Below are positions 37,108 to 49,001 of a stretch of DNA of 61,126 nucleotides, one piece after another. This DNA comes from Hirschia sp. (GTDB lineage: Bacteria > Pseudomonadota > Alphaproteobacteria > Caulobacterales > Hyphomonadaceae). Location: contig PAQI01000026.1 of the NCBI GenBank assembly GCA_002709235.1, positions 16,930 to 78,055 on the forward strand. The letters run 5' to 3'. The position numbers and the translations under genes are program-made. The notes beneath the pieces were generated by a model. It was not told the DNA's origin and searched no databases. It was given only the letters and a program-made list of their open reading frames with translations. How positions within the stretch are numbered: the stretch's first letter is position 1; each line of letters begins with the position of its first letter.

Positions 37108-37401
37108 CTACTCAATAGATTCCCGATAGACGATGAGTTCGTCTTGCCTGGCAAATGCCAATTTCTCTCTGGAAAGCTCTTCAACAAAATCTAGGTCCAG
37201 TCGGTCTGCTTGCAACCGCTTGATTTGAGATTTTATCCGGATTTTTTCGGCATCCAGATCAGATATTTCTGCCGCTAACTCACGTTCCTGTTTTTGAAGG
37301 CGTGTCCATTCTGCGAGTCCCTGTTTTCCGGACATGGCGTGGTAGGCGAAATATAGAAGAACGCCGCAAGCTCCGATCTGCGCAATGATTAGTTTCATCA
37401 T
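37108..37401 (-). CDS. ftsB: Septum formation initiator FtsB/DivIC family protein
   Basis: 97 residues. A membrane segment at about 4-22 (LIIAQIGACGVLLYFAYHAM) followed by GKQGLAEWTRLQKQERELAAEI and a coiled-coil to about residue 70. This is the bitopic topology of FtsB, which links FtsL and FtsQ in the divisome. Its position between eno and pdhA is the common alphaproteobacterial one. The first two codons are both ATG, so either may be used. A strong terminator separates it from eno, so it needs its own promoter in the 37402-37470 gap. Confidence 0.88.
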   Translation of the reverse strand: MMKLIIAQIGACGVLLYFAYHAMSGKQGLAEWTRLQKQERELAAEISDLDAEKIRIKSQIKRLQADRLDLDFVEELSREKLAFARQDELIVYRESIE

Positions 37402-37469
37402 CAGGGCTTTCGCTTAACCATGATAACAGACCTGACCATATTCGATTAAAGTTCTGTTTACGCAAATGT

Positions 37470-37503
37470 AAAAAAGCCCGGCATGGATGCATACCGGGCT
37501 TTT
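37470..37503 (-). terminator. Intrinsic terminator after eno
   Basis: AAAAGCCCGG (37472-37481) pairs with CCGGGCTTTT (37494-37503) around a 12-base loop. On the minus strand the stem runs into six U residues (37475-37470). It lies 27 bases past the eno stop and also has U residues on the plus-strand side, so it could act in both directions. Confidence 0.85.
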
Positions 37504-37529
37504 GATCAATTATTGACCGAAATCGAAGA

Positions 37530-38906
<1,377 letters not shown>

Positions 38907-38931
38907 TCACGAGGAACGCAATTGATCCGCT

Positions 38932-39114
38932 TTAGTCTTCTTTGGGCTCGAGAACCTGCTTGCCGCGGTACATGCCTGATTTCAGGTCAATGTGGTGCGG
39001 ACGGCGAAGTTCGCCAGAGTCTTTGTCTTCGATGTAAGTCGCGCCTTTTAGGCGATCATGCGAACGACGCATACCGCGCTTGGATGGCGTGGTTTTCCGC
39101 TTGGGAACAGCCAT
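38932..39114 (-). CDS. rpmF: Ribosomal protein bL32
   Basis: 60 residues. [20 protein letters not shown] at the start is the standard L32 sequence, followed by [22 protein letters not shown]. It lacks the CxxC zinc pairs, as in most alphaproteobacteria. GAGG lies about 9 bases before ATG 39114; a longer open frame up to 39189 runs through the pyrG terminator and is not coding. A component of the 50S subunit. Confidence 0.95.
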   Translation of the reverse strand: MAVPKRKTTPSKRGMRRSHDRLKGATYIEDKDSGELRRPHHIDLKSGMYRGKQVLEPKED

Positions 39115-39132
39115 AGTCTTTGCCTCAAACTG

Positions 39133-39153
39133 AAAAGGCGGCATTGCGCCGCC
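39133..39153 (-). terminator. Intrinsic terminator after pyrG
   Basis: GGCGGC (39137-39142) and GCCGCC (39148-39153) pair around the 5-base loop ATTGC. On the minus strand the stem is followed by UUUU (39136-39133). It lies 60 bases past the pyrG stop and 19 bases upstream of rpmF, so it may also attenuate read-through into rpmF. Confidence 0.6.
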
Positions 39154-39212
39154 GGTGATTAGCGCGCTTAATACGCAAAGGTGCGCCAAGACGCAAGACC
39201 CTTCGCCCGCAA

Positions 39213-40880
<1,668 letters not shown>

Positions 40881-40922
40881 TCAGGTGCGAAAGCTGTTTC
40901 ATGACGTTCCTCCTCAACACGA

Positions 40923-41366
40923 TCAAGGTTGATCAGGATTGGCAGGATCGGCTTCAGATGTCGGCAATTCAACGTTGTCAGCAGGTGCCACATCACTGCC
41001 TATGTTGGAATCATCAAAAAGGTCAGCTGGCGGAGCATCAATTACTGTCTCTGGTGTGCTCGTTGATTCTATAAGATCAGATGGCGTGGTCGGGACGCCT
41101 TGTTCAAGCGTCCTGATGACATCTGAAGAATCGCGGCTATTGTCAGCGGCGATACGTGTCAACGCCAGACACGACACAAAGAAAATGGCCGCAAGGACCA
41201 TTGTAACATGAACAAGCGTATCTGCTGCGCCGCGTCCGGACATCAGGCCACCGCCACCGCCGCCGCCTCCCATTCCGAGCGCACCACCTTCGGAGCGTTG
41301 AATGAGAACTGCAACGATTAGCGCAATGCAGCACAGCAGACTGACGACGAGGAGTACGTTTTCCAT
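40923..41366 (-). CDS. secG: Preprotein translocase subunit SecG
   Basis: About 147 residues. Two membrane segments (ENVLLVVSLLCCIALIVAVLIQ and LVHVTMVLAAIFFVSCLAL) flank the conserved cytoplasmic loop RSEGGALGMGGGG, which here has a run of eight glycines, then LMSGRGAADTL. A long Asp/Glu/Pro-rich C-terminal tail (about residues 85-147) is common in alphaproteobacterial SecG. Start at 41366 (MENVLL) fits the family; the frame is open to 41396. Part of the SecYEG channel. Confidence 0.92.
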   Translation of the reverse strand: MENVLLVVSLLCCIALIVAVLIQRSEGGALGMGGGGGGGGLMSGRGAADTLVHVTMVLAAIFFVSCLALTRIAADNSRDSSDVIRTLEQGVPTTPSDLIESTSTPETVIDAPPADLFDDSNIGSDVAPADNVELPTSEADPANPDQP

Positions 41367-41471
41367 GACGGCGCGAATACCTTGTATAAATACCAAGCCG
41401 CCTCAAAAGCATTTTAAAGCTTCGAGGCCAAGCCCCAAGCCTGCGATTTAAGTATCAATTTTGTGAAACGC

Positions 41472-41512
41472 TTCGCGGCTACCTTGGAAACTGCCCCAAG
41501 AGTAGCCGCGAA
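41472..41512 (-). terminator. Long hairpin downstream of tpiA, probable terminator
   Basis: TTCGCGGCTAC (41472-41482) pairs perfectly with GTAGCCGCGAA (41502-41512); CTTGG (41483-41487) pairs with CCAAG (41496-41500) with a single bulged A at 41501, making a 16-pair stem with an 8-base loop. It begins 11 bases after the tpiA stop. No clean U run follows, so termination may need Rho, or the stem may protect the 3' end. Confidence 0.55.
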
Positions 41513-41522
41513 ATCAGGCTGT

Positions 41523-42272
41523 TCAAGCCGCGCGAATGATCTGCAGGAAATCGGACGCTTTCAAGCTTGCACCACCCACCAATGCACCATCCACATCATT
41601 GGTGGCGAGAATGTCCTTGGCATTAGCAGGTTTGACCGATCCACCATACAATAGGGGTGTTGTTGCGGCCATTGCACCAATTTCATTGGTCAGTGCCTTA
41701 CGCATGAATGCATGCGCCTCACCAATCTGCTCCAATGTTGGGGTATGTCCGGTACCGATTGCCCATAGTGGCTCATAGGCCACCACGATCGCGGTATTTT
41801 TCGCTTCTGATGGAATGCACCCAGCGATTTGTTCCCCCAGGACATCCAGTGTTTTTCCGGCTTCTCGCTCTGCGAGCGATTCGCCAATACAAATGATGGG
41901 CGTCAGGCCCGCACGAATCGCTGCGGCCGCCTTGGCTTTGACGATTGCATTGTCTTCCCGATAATATTCACGGCGCTCGGAATGACCGACGATGACATAT
42001 TCGGCACCAAGATCGGTCCATTTTTCTGCACTGATATCGCCGGTGAATGCGCCCGCTGCTTCAGCATGACAGTCCTGTCCGCCAATCTTTACCGGTTTGC
42101 CTGCGACCAGGTCTACTGCCAATGCAGCAAGTGTCGCAGGCGGACATACCGCCACATCGCCGTCAAATGCCTCGGCTTCAAGACTTTCAGCCAGAGTTGA
42201 AATTTCGGCGAGGTCGGCTCTCAAGCCATTCATTTTCCAATTGCCAGCAATCAGCTTTCGAGCGCTTGTCAT
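41523..42272 (-). CDS. tpiA: Triosephosphate isomerase
   Basis: 249 residues. AGNWKMNG with catalytic Lys near the N-terminus, IVGHSERR with catalytic His, VVAYEPLWAIGTGHTPT with catalytic Glu, and LLYGGSVKPANAKDILATNDVDGALVGGASL phosphate-binding loop. Interconverts dihydroxyacetone phosphate and glyceraldehyde-3-phosphate. Divergent from the ppiD-trp operon, with 205 bases between the two starts. Confidence 0.97.
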   Translation of the reverse strand: MTSARKLIAGNWKMNGLRADLAEISTLAESLEAEAFDGDVAVCPPATLAALAVDLVAGKPVKIGGQDCHAEAAGAFTGDISAEKWTDLGAEYVIVGHSERREYYREDNAIVKAKAAAAIRAGLTPIICIGESLAEREAGKTLDVLGEQIAGCIPSEAKNTAIVVAYEPLWAIGTGHTPTLEQIGEAHAFMRKALTNEIGAMAATTPLLYGGSVKPANAKDILATNDVDGALVGGASLKASDFLQIIRAA

Positions 42273-42477
42273 GTATATTGTCCCATTTTATTTTCTGTCT
42301 TTCGATCAAGGCGGATGGCCTTGCCGGGCATGTCTATCTTGGCATGACAGAGTGTTTCACCTTGCCATGACTGTTCGGCTCGCCTAGCAAGCAGTGTTTT
42401 TCGCTGCAAGTCTTATGCGCAATCGCCGCCATTCAAAAGAGACGATGCACGAACCGGGATTGAAGGAGATTTGACTG

Positions 42478-44382
42478 ATGCTGTCACTGCTGCGCGGTTT
42501 CGCTAGATCAAAAGTTGCTATGATCATCATCGGTCTGCTTGTTGTTGGGCTGGCAGCTTACGCACTTCCCAACGTTTTCAGTGGCGGACAACCTCGTGGT
42601 ATGATCAGTGCCGGTGATAGATTTGTGGTGAAAGGTGCTCTGGATCAGCGTATCGACAATTATATCCAGGCCTCCTTCACTCAGAATCAGCAACGAATTT
42701 CCAGGCAGGATGTCGCCCAATCTGGCGTTGCGGAACAGATCATTCAGTATGTTGCTGGCGAAACAGCTCAACTTGCCTATGCTGATGAAGAACGCATAAA
42801 GGCAACCCGGTTTGCAGTCTCGAACTTTGTTGCGTCTGCGCCGCGGTTTCGTGATCCAATTACCGGTGAATTTTCGGCGGAGACCTACCGAAGCGAAGTG
42901 TTGCGGCAAAGCCGAAGTATCGAGGATTTCGAAAAAGAGCTGCGCGACAGTCTGACAACGGACTATGTCAAGGGAGCCGTGATTGCGGGCGCAGATGTGC
43001 CGGATGCGCTGTCCAAAGCCTGGGCACTTGGTCAATCGGAAGAACGCTTCATTTCATATGTGAATGTTCCCAACAGTGTCGCAGACGAGATCGAACCTCC
43101 TACGGAAGTCGAACTTGTGAGCTTCTATGACGAACGCAAGCAAATGTTTGAGAAACCCCAAAGACGTGCGGTCTCGATCCTTTCAATTTCGGCGGACGAT
43201 TTTGTCGATGACGCGAAAGTCAGCGAAGAAGACATACGAGCGTTCTATGACTTTCGCATCAAGGACTACTCCTCACCTGAGACACGCATTGTCATGCAGC
43301 TAAGCTCAACAGACAGGTCCGTGGCTCAGCGCGCGGCGGATGAAATCGGTGTGGGCGGAGATCCCAAAATGGTTGCTGCGGGGATCGAAGGGCTTTCAAT
43401 CCGCGAACGCACAGTGCAACCAGACGATATCGCAAATCAGCAATATGCTGATGTTCTGTTTGCCTTGCCTGAAGGTGAAGTCTTTGGACCTATGCAAGTC
43501 GATGACCAATGGGTGACCGCCAAGATCGTTGACATCACTCCAGGTATTCCTCAGCCATTTGAAAGCGTATCTGAAGAGATTTCACAGCTATTGGCACAAG
43601 AAGCAGCACAAGACATTTACGAGGCCTCCCTCGAAAACTTCTTCGATCTTATTGGTGGCGGGTTTTCACTTGAAGAAGCAGGTGAACAGATCGGTGCCCC
43701 TGTCATGCATTTCCAGCCAGTTGATCGTACTGGGCGAACAGCACAAGGTCGCCAGCTTGGCGCATTCATGGCGCGCCAGGGTGCCATGACAATCATCAAC
43801 AATCTCGCCTTTGAAGGTGAGACAAGCGATGTTCTGGATGACCCTGCTGATGGTGGCATGATGGTTTATCGGCTTGACTATATTGAGCCTGCAAACATAC
43901 CCGAATTTGCTGACATCCGTGATTCAGTTGAAGCGGCTTATATGGTGATGAAGAAAAACGAGGCTGTTGAAACAATTGCCGCTGCAATCATTCAAAGCGC
44001 CAGAGAAAGTGGTGACCTTGATGCTGCTGCAGCGGAACAGAAATTGACGGTTGTAGACCCTGGTCAGGCGCTGACACGGCGTCAGCTACCTGAAGGAATC
44101 AGTCGTTCCGTCTACATGACAACCTTCAATGCGGCCCAGGATCAGTTCATTGAAGCCAATGAGCAAGATGGGTCCCGGACCATTGTCCACGTCAAGAAGA
44201 TATCGACTGCGACTCCTGAAAACCTTGCGATCATGGCCCCTGCCGGTAAGCGCGTTCTGCAGGATCCGCTTTTTTCCGATATGGAAAATGCGTTTTACGG
44301 CTCTGTTTATGAGGATATTGATTTGCAATTCAATTCCCAGCAGATCAGCGAATATTTGAAAGCGATGGCGGGAGTCGAATGA
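42478..44382 (+). CDS. PpiD/SurA-like membrane-anchored peptidyl-prolyl isomerase
   Basis: 634 residues. A short cytoplasmic start, one membrane anchor (about 12-32, KVAMIIIGLLVVGLAAYALP), then a SurA-N-type chaperone region (QRISRQDVAQSGVAEQIIQYV ...), a degenerate parvulin domain (about 235-365, including DVLFALPEGEVFGPMQVDDQWVTAKI), and a long C-terminal chaperone part. It would fold outer-membrane and secreted proteins at the outer face of the inner membrane. AAGGAG lies about 10 bases before ATG 42478. Its stop overlaps the trpE start (ATGA at 44379), so the trp genes are read from its transcript. Confidence 0.88.
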   Translation: MLSLLRGFARSKVAMIIIGLLVVGLAAYALPNVFSGGQPRGMISAGDRFVVKGALDQRIDNYIQASFTQNQQRISRQDVAQSGVAEQIIQYVAGETAQLAYADEERIKATRFAVSNFVASAPRFRDPITGEFSAETYRSEVLRQSRSIEDFEKELRDSLTTDYVKGAVIAGADVPDALSKAWALGQSEERFISYVNVPNSVADEIEPPTEVELVSFYDERKQMFEKPQRRAVSILSISADDFVDDAKVSEEDIRAFYDFRIKDYSSPETRIVMQLSSTDRSVAQRAADEIGVGGDPKMVAAGIEGLSIRERTVQPDDIANQQYADVLFALPEGEVFGPMQVDDQWVTAKIVDITPGIPQPFESVSEEISQLLAQEAAQDIYEASLENFFDLIGGGFSLEEAGEQIGAPVMHFQPVDRTGRTAQGRQLGAFMARQGAMTIINNLAFEGETSDVLDDPADGGMMVYRLDYIEPANIPEFADIRDSVEAAYMVMKKNEAVETIAAAIIQSARESGDLDAAAAEQKLTVVDPGQALTRRQLPEGISRSVYMTTFNAAQDQFIEANEQDGSRTIVHVKKISTATPENLAIMAPAGKRVLQDPLFSDMENAFYGSVYEDIDLQFNSQQISEYLKAMAGVE

Positions 44383-45815
44383 GTGCACCCTTTCCCAAAC
44401 TACTGATCCGACGACGCCTGGACGATATTGAAACTCCTGTTTCAGCCATGCTCAAACTTGGACATGATGAGCCCGGCTCATTCCTGTTTGAATCAGTGCA
44501 AGGTGGTGAACAGCGAGGAAGATTTTCTTTCATAGGTCTCAAACCTGACCTCTGGTGGAGGGTCAATAACGGAATTGCTGAAACAGCGACGACACATCTG
44601 TTTACAGATATCGTGCGGTCCAGCGATGACCCGATCAGTGATCTGAGGAACTTCATTTCTGACTGCAAAGTGGATTTGGATGCTTCGATTCCACCAATGG
44701 CGGCCGGAGCCTTCGGTTATCTGGGCTACGACATGATCCGGTATGTTGAAGAGCTACCGCCAGCTCCTGAGGATGTATTGCACATCCCGGAAGCCATCAT
44801 GATGCGTCCGACCGTGGTCTTGATCTTCGACTCGGTTAAACAGGAAATCATTCTGGCAACGCCTGTGCACGGCTCAGACGATGAAGCCAATGCGCGTCTG
44901 GATGCAATAGAGGCTCAACTTGATGAGCCTCTGGGACCATCACGACCGGTAGATTGCGATGCAAAGCCTTTGGATTTTGTCTCCAATACGTCTCATACAC
45001 GCTATATGGAGATGGTCGAGAAAGCCAAAAGCTATATTCGAGCAGGCGATATCTTCCAGGTTGTGCCAAGCCAGCGCTTTACCGCCCCTTTTGAGTTGTC
45101 ACCCTTCTCGCTTTACCGGGCCTTGAGGCGTCTTAATCCGTCACCTTTCCTGTTCTATGTGAATCTGGGAGACTTCCAGGTAACGGGTTCGAGCCCGGAG
45201 ATTTTGGTGCGTCTCAGAGATGGTGACGTATCGGTGCGCCCTATTGCAGGCACACTTCCACGCGGGGTGACAGCTGCCGAAGATGAAGCAAATGAAAAAG
45301 CACTGTTAGCGGACCCAAAAGAAAGAGCCGAACACCTCATGCTGCTGGATCTTGGCAGAAATGATGTCGGTCGCGTCGCAAGATATGGAACAGTCAACGT
45401 GACTGAATCCTTTGTCATTGAGCGCTACAGCCACGTCATGCATATCGTTTCAAATGTAGAAGGCGAATTGCGCGATGGTGAAGATGCTGTTTCCGCTTTG
45501 ATGGGCGGCTTTCCCGCCGGCACGGTGTCAGGCGCTCCAAAGATCCGAGCGATGGAAATCATCAATGAAATGGAAACCCACAAGAGAGGCGTCTACGCTG
45601 GTGGGATCGGCTATTTCGGCGCAAATGGCGATATGGATACTTGTATTGCCCTGCGCACCGCTGTTGTCAAAGATGGTTTGCTTCACGTTCAGGCAGGTGG
45701 CGGTGTGGTTTTGGATAGCGACCCGGAAAGTGAATTTCGCGAGACTCAGCACAAGGCCGGAGCCTTGTTTCGAGCCGCAGCTGAAGCGATCAGGTATGAG
45801 GGAGGCAACCGATGA
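44379..45815 (+). CDS. trpE: Anthranilate synthase component I
   Basis: 478 residues. The chorismate-binding signature is intact: GDIFQVVPSQRF, PFLFYVNLGDFQVTGSSPEILVR, RPIAGTLPRG, MLLDLGRNDVGRVA, FPAGTVSGAPKIRAMEII and VQAGGGVVLDSDPESEF. Makes anthranilate from chorismate with ammonia or with TrpG. No leader peptide or attenuator lies upstream because it begins inside the ppiD-like gene (4-base overlap). Overlaps trpG by four bases. Confidence 0.97.
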   Translation: MSAPFPKLLIRRRLDDIETPVSAMLKLGHDEPGSFLFESVQGGEQRGRFSFIGLKPDLWWRVNNGIAETATTHLFTDIVRSSDDPISDLRNFISDCKVDLDASIPPMAAGAFGYLGYDMIRYVEELPPAPEDVLHIPEAIMMRPTVVLIFDSVKQEIILATPVHGSDDEANARLDAIEAQLDEPLGPSRPVDCDAKPLDFVSNTSHTRYMEMVEKAKSYIRAGDIFQVVPSQRFTAPFELSPFSLYRALRRLNPSPFLFYVNLGDFQVTGSSPEILVRLRDGDVSVRPIAGTLPRGVTAAEDEANEKALLADPKERAEHLMLLDLGRNDVGRVARYGTVNVTESFVIERYSHVMHIVSNVEGELRDGEDAVSALMGGFPAGTVSGAPKIRAMEIINEMETHKRGVYAGGIGYFGANGDMDTCIALRTAVVKDGLLHVQAGGGVVLDSDPESEFRETQHKAGALFRAAAEAIRYEGGNR

Positions 45816-46420
45816 AAGCTTCTACTTACCGACCAAAGATCCTGGTTGTAGACAATTATGACAGTTTCACCTGGAACCTGGTTCACTATCTGGAAGAGCT
45901 TGGGGCTGAGACATCGGTGATCAGAAACGATGCCGTTACTGTCGAAGAGGTTCTGGCTTCTGGATATGATGGCATCGTGATTTCCCCCGGGCCTTGCACG
46001 CCCAATGAAGCCGGAATCAGCGTTGAGCTTGTCGAGAAAGCACCGAATGAGCTTCCAATATTTGGCGTATGTCTCGGGCACCAGTCCATTGCGCAGGCCT
46101 ATGGTGGAACAGTCTCGTCGGCAATGGAAATTCTGCACGGGAAAACCTCTGCGATCACCCATGAAGGTGGAGACATGTTCAAAGGCATTCCAAGAATGTT
46201 CTCAGCCGTCAGATATCACTCCCTGGCAATCTTGCCGGAAGGCTTCCCAGATAGTTTGAAGGTTGAAGCGCGCACGGATGACGGAGAGATCATGGCCGTT
46301 TCTCACACTGACCGACCGGTTTTCGGGGTGCAGTTTCATCCTGAATCCATCGGTTCAGAACATGGCCACAGACTGCTTGACAACTTTCTGCGTCTCACGC
46401 GAGCGACCGCCACATCATGA
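45812..46420 (+). CDS. trpG: Anthranilate synthase component II (glutamine amidotransferase)
   Basis: 202 residues. Class I glutaminase: SPGPCTPNEAG, nucleophile Cys in GVCLGHQSIAQAYGG, and the His-Glu pair in GVQFHPESIGSEHG. It feeds ammonia to TrpE; a paired role in folate synthesis (as PabA) is possible. ATGA overlaps on both sides (45812 with trpE, 46417 with trpD). Confidence 0.95.
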   Translation: MKASTYRPKILVVDNYDSFTWNLVHYLEELGAETSVIRNDAVTVEEVLASGYDGIVISPGPCTPNEAGISVELVEKAPNELPIFGVCLGHQSIAQAYGGTVSSAMEILHGKTSAITHEGGDMFKGIPRMFSAVRYHSLAILPEGFPDSLKVEARTDDGEIMAVSHTDRPVFGVQFHPESIGSEHGHRLLDNFLRLTRATATS

Positions 46421-47445
46421 ATGATATAGTTCGAAACGCTGTTTCCAGGCTTGCAGAATTACAATCTCCCTCTCCGACAGAGGTAGAAGCGTCGATCAAT
46501 GCTATCTTGAATGGCGACGTGGAACCTGTGCTGATTTCCGCTTTCCTTATGGGATTGCGCATGAAAGGTGAAAGTGTTGACGACATTACTGCCGCAGCGA
46601 CAGTAATGAGACGCCATGCACACAAACTCCCCGCACCTGCGGATGCCGTGGATACTTGCGGGACCGGTGGCCTGGGATGGACCACACTCAATACGTCGAC
46701 CGCATCAGCCATTGTCGCTGCTGCCGCTGGCGCAAAAATTACTAAACACGGAAACCGCTCAGTTCCACCCAAGACAGGGTCAGCGGATGTGCTTGAGAAG
46801 CTTGGGGTCAATCTGAAAACCAATAATGCCCAATACCAGCAATGTCTCGATGAAGCCGGTGTCGCATTCATGTTTGCCCAAACCCATCATTCGGCAATGA
46901 AGAATGTTGCTCCCGTTAGGAAGATGCTTGGGCTCCGGACCATTTTCAACCTGATTGGCCCGCTGTCGAACCCCGCTGGTGCCAAACGTCAGGTCCTGGG
47001 TGTGTTTTCAAAAGACTGGGTCGAGCCCCTCGCAGAAGTTCTGCAGCGCCTGGGAACTGAAAAGGCCTGGGTGGTGCACGGTGATGATGGGTTGGACGAG
47101 CTGACGGTCAGCAGCTATTCGACAGTAGCCGAGGTGACGCCTCAAGACATTACCTTGAGCCGTATATCTCCCGAAGATGTGGGATTGCGTCTGCATGATG
47201 TAAAATCTCTGGCCGGTGGAACACCAGAGTTCAATGCCGAGGCAATCTCCAACATGCTGGATGGGCAGCCCGGCGCATTCAGAGACATAGTAGCTCTGAA
47301 TGCAGGCGCAGCGCTTTATGTCGGTGACGTCAGCCAAACGCTCGAGCTCGGAGTCCAGCAATGCCTGGAGGCAATCGATAATGGTCAGGCCAAAGCGACT
47401 CTGGATTGCCTGATCAAATGTTCTAATGGGAATAGCAGAATATGA
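46417..47445 (+). CDS. trpD: Anthranilate phosphoribosyltransferase
   Basis: 342 residues. VDTCGTGGLGWTTLNTSTASA (PRPP loop), ITKHGNRSVPPKTGSADVLEKLG, FAQTHHSAMKNVAPVRKMLGLRTIFNLIGPLSNPA are diagnostic. Transfers phosphoribosyl to anthranilate, step 2 of tryptophan synthesis. Linked to its neighbours by ATGA overlaps at 46417 and 47442. Confidence 0.96.
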   Translation: MNDIVRNAVSRLAELQSPSPTEVEASINAILNGDVEPVLISAFLMGLRMKGESVDDITAAATVMRRHAHKLPAPADAVDTCGTGGLGWTTLNTSTASAIVAAAAGAKITKHGNRSVPPKTGSADVLEKLGVNLKTNNAQYQQCLDEAGVAFMFAQTHHSAMKNVAPVRKMLGLRTIFNLIGPLSNPAGAKRQVLGVFSKDWVEPLAEVLQRLGTEKAWVVHGDDGLDELTVSSYSTVAEVTPQDITLSRISPEDVGLRLHDVKSLAGGTPEFNAEAISNMLDGQPGAFRDIVALNAGAALYVGDVSQTLELGVQQCLEAIDNGQAKATLDCLIKCSNGNSRI

Positions 47446-48236
47446 CCACGGCCCTGGATCGCATCCTGGAATACAAGGCTGACGAAGTGGCCGAATTGAA
47501 ACGCACACGATCCATGTCAGCACTGGAGCGTGAGGCTAGCCTTGCCGATCCTTGCCGCGGCTTTAGCGACAGAATGTTTTCCGTAGCTGAAAAGGGCCGC
47601 AATGCGGTGATTTGTGAAATCAAGCGAAGAAGCCCCTCCGCTGGACAGATCAAGGATATTGCAAGCCCCAATGAAGCAGCCCGTGCCTATGAGACCGGAG
47701 GTGCGGCTTGCATATCCGTGCTGACTGATGGACCAAGCTTCGGCGGTTCAAACGATGATCTGCGTGCCGTGCGTAGTTCCGTGAAATTGCCAGTATTGCG
47801 CAAGGACTTCATGATTGACGTTTCCCAGGTATTGGAAGCCCGCTCCATTGGTGCGGATGCCATTTTGGTGATCATGGCGGCTGTTGATGATGAACTCGCA
47901 CTGGACCTGCATGCAGCAGCACAAGATCTTGGAATGTCGGTCCTCATCGAAGTACATGATGAAGTGGAATTGGAAAGAGCTATGAAGCTTTCCAGTCCGC
48001 TTCTCGGCGTGAATAACAGGGACCTGAAGACATTCACCACTGATCTTGGCATTACGGAACGCCTGTCCAAGTATATTCCCAATGATAGGCTGCTGATCGC
48101 CGAAAGTGGTGTGAGAGATGCTGAAGACGTCAAGCGTTTGAGAAAGTCCAACGCACGTGGTTTTCTGGTCGGAGAAAGCGTCATGCGCGCTGAAAACACT
48201 TCAGATGCAGTACAAGCATTGGTCAATGTGCGCTAA
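47442..48236 (+). CDS. trpC: Indole-3-glycerol phosphate synthase
   Basis: 264 residues. VICEIKRRSPSAGQI (catalytic Glu and Lys), SVLTDGPSFGGS, VLRKDFMID, LGVNNRDLKTF and LIAESGVRD are in the proper order for a monofunctional TrpC. Closes the indole ring. Last of the four trp genes here; trpF, trpB and trpA are not in the window. The moaC-moeA pair that often follows in related genomes is absent and lexA comes next after 78 bases. Confidence 0.96.
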   Translation: MTTALDRILEYKADEVAELKRTRSMSALEREASLADPCRGFSDRMFSVAEKGRNAVICEIKRRSPSAGQIKDIASPNEAARAYETGGAACISVLTDGPSFGGSNDDLRAVRSSVKLPVLRKDFMIDVSQVLEARSIGADAILVIMAAVDDELALDLHAAAQDLGMSVLIEVHDEVELERAMKLSSPLLGVNNRDLKTFTTDLGITERLSKYIPNDRLLIAESGVRDAEDVKRLRKSNARGFLVGESVMRAENTSDAVQALVNVR

Positions 48237-48266
48237 TCTGCACAGATGATAATTGACCCAAAACAA

Positions 48267-48281
48267 GAACACATGTAGAAC
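48267..48281. promoter_or_regulatory. LexA box upstream of lexA
   Basis: GAAC (48267-48270), seven bases, GAAC (48278-48281). GTTC-N7-GTTC, or its complement, is the established alphaproteobacterial LexA operator. It lies 33 bases before the lexA ATG, so it fits autoregulation of the SOS repressor. Confidence 0.85.
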
Positions 48282-48314
48282 TTTCTGCGAATCAAATAGT
48301 TTGCAGGCCTCAAC

Positions 48315-49001
48315 ATGCTCACCAAGAAACAACGTGAACTTCTTCTCTTCATCCATCAGAGCATCAAGGAGACAGGTGTCTCCCCTTCATTTGATGAGAT
48401 GAAAGAAGCGGCCAACCTTGCATCGAAGTCTGGTATTCACCGACTCATTACCGCCCTGGAAGAGCGCGGCTTCGTGAGGCGACTTGCGCACAGAGCACGC
48501 GCTATTGAAGTTCTGAAACTTCCCGACAGCGCTACGCCGTCTGCGCCCCCTCTTGGACGCACAAGTTTCAAGCCTGCTCTCGTCAACGCATCCGGTGTCA
48601 GTTCTCAGCGTTCTGCAAGAGACACTATACCCGTTTTGGGCAGGATCGCTGCTGGTGTACCTATCGAAGCTATCCAGACAGAAACGGACCGCATTACCTC
48701 GCCGGAAGCAGGTATGAATGAAGATGATTTTTACGCCCTGGAAGTTCGCGGTGACTCGATGATCAATGCGGGTATACTTGATGGTGATATCGTCATTCTG
48801 AAAAAGGGCGATGATGCCTCTTCTGGCGATATCGTGGTGGCGTTGATTGATGAAGAGGAAGCGACACTCAAGCGTATTCGCAAGCGTGGCCAGACCATTG
48901 CTCTGGAAGCTGCAAATCCCGATTACGAGACGCGAATTTTTGGGCCCGACAGAGTTCGCATCCAGGGCAAGCTTTCAGCCCTCATAAGACGCTATTCATG
49001 A
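48315..49001 (+). CDS. lexA: SOS repressor LexA
   Basis: 228 residues. N-terminal winged helix ([52 protein letters not shown]), Ala113-Gly114 self-cleavage site in [11 protein letters not shown], catalytic Ser148 in RGDSMI and Lys186 in EATLKRI. RecA-stimulated self-cleavage derepresses DNA-repair genes. A GAAC-N7-GAAC operator lies 33 bases upstream. The 3' end overlaps the convergent comEC gene by ten bases. Confidence 0.97.
   Translation: MLTKKQRELLLFIHQSIKETGVSPSFDEMKEAANLASKSGIHRLITALEERGFVRRLAHRARAIEVLKLPDSATPSAPPLGRTSFKPALVNASGVSSQRSARDTIPVLGRIAAGVPIEAIQTETDRITSPEAGMNEDDFYALEVRGDSMINAGILDGDIVILKKGDDASSGDIVVALIDEEEATLKRIRKRGQTIALEAANPDYETRIFGPDRVRIQGKLSALIRRYS

Noticed and set aside
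41254-41280. Run of eight glycine codons in secG suspected of being a frameshift or assembly error
   Set aside because: The frame stays open through the second membrane segment, and glycine runs in this loop are common in SecG.
42362-42390. TTGCCA-N17-TAGCAA as a promoter for the ppiD-trp operon
   Set aside because: Spacing is right, but the -10 match is poor; not strong enough to list as a feature.
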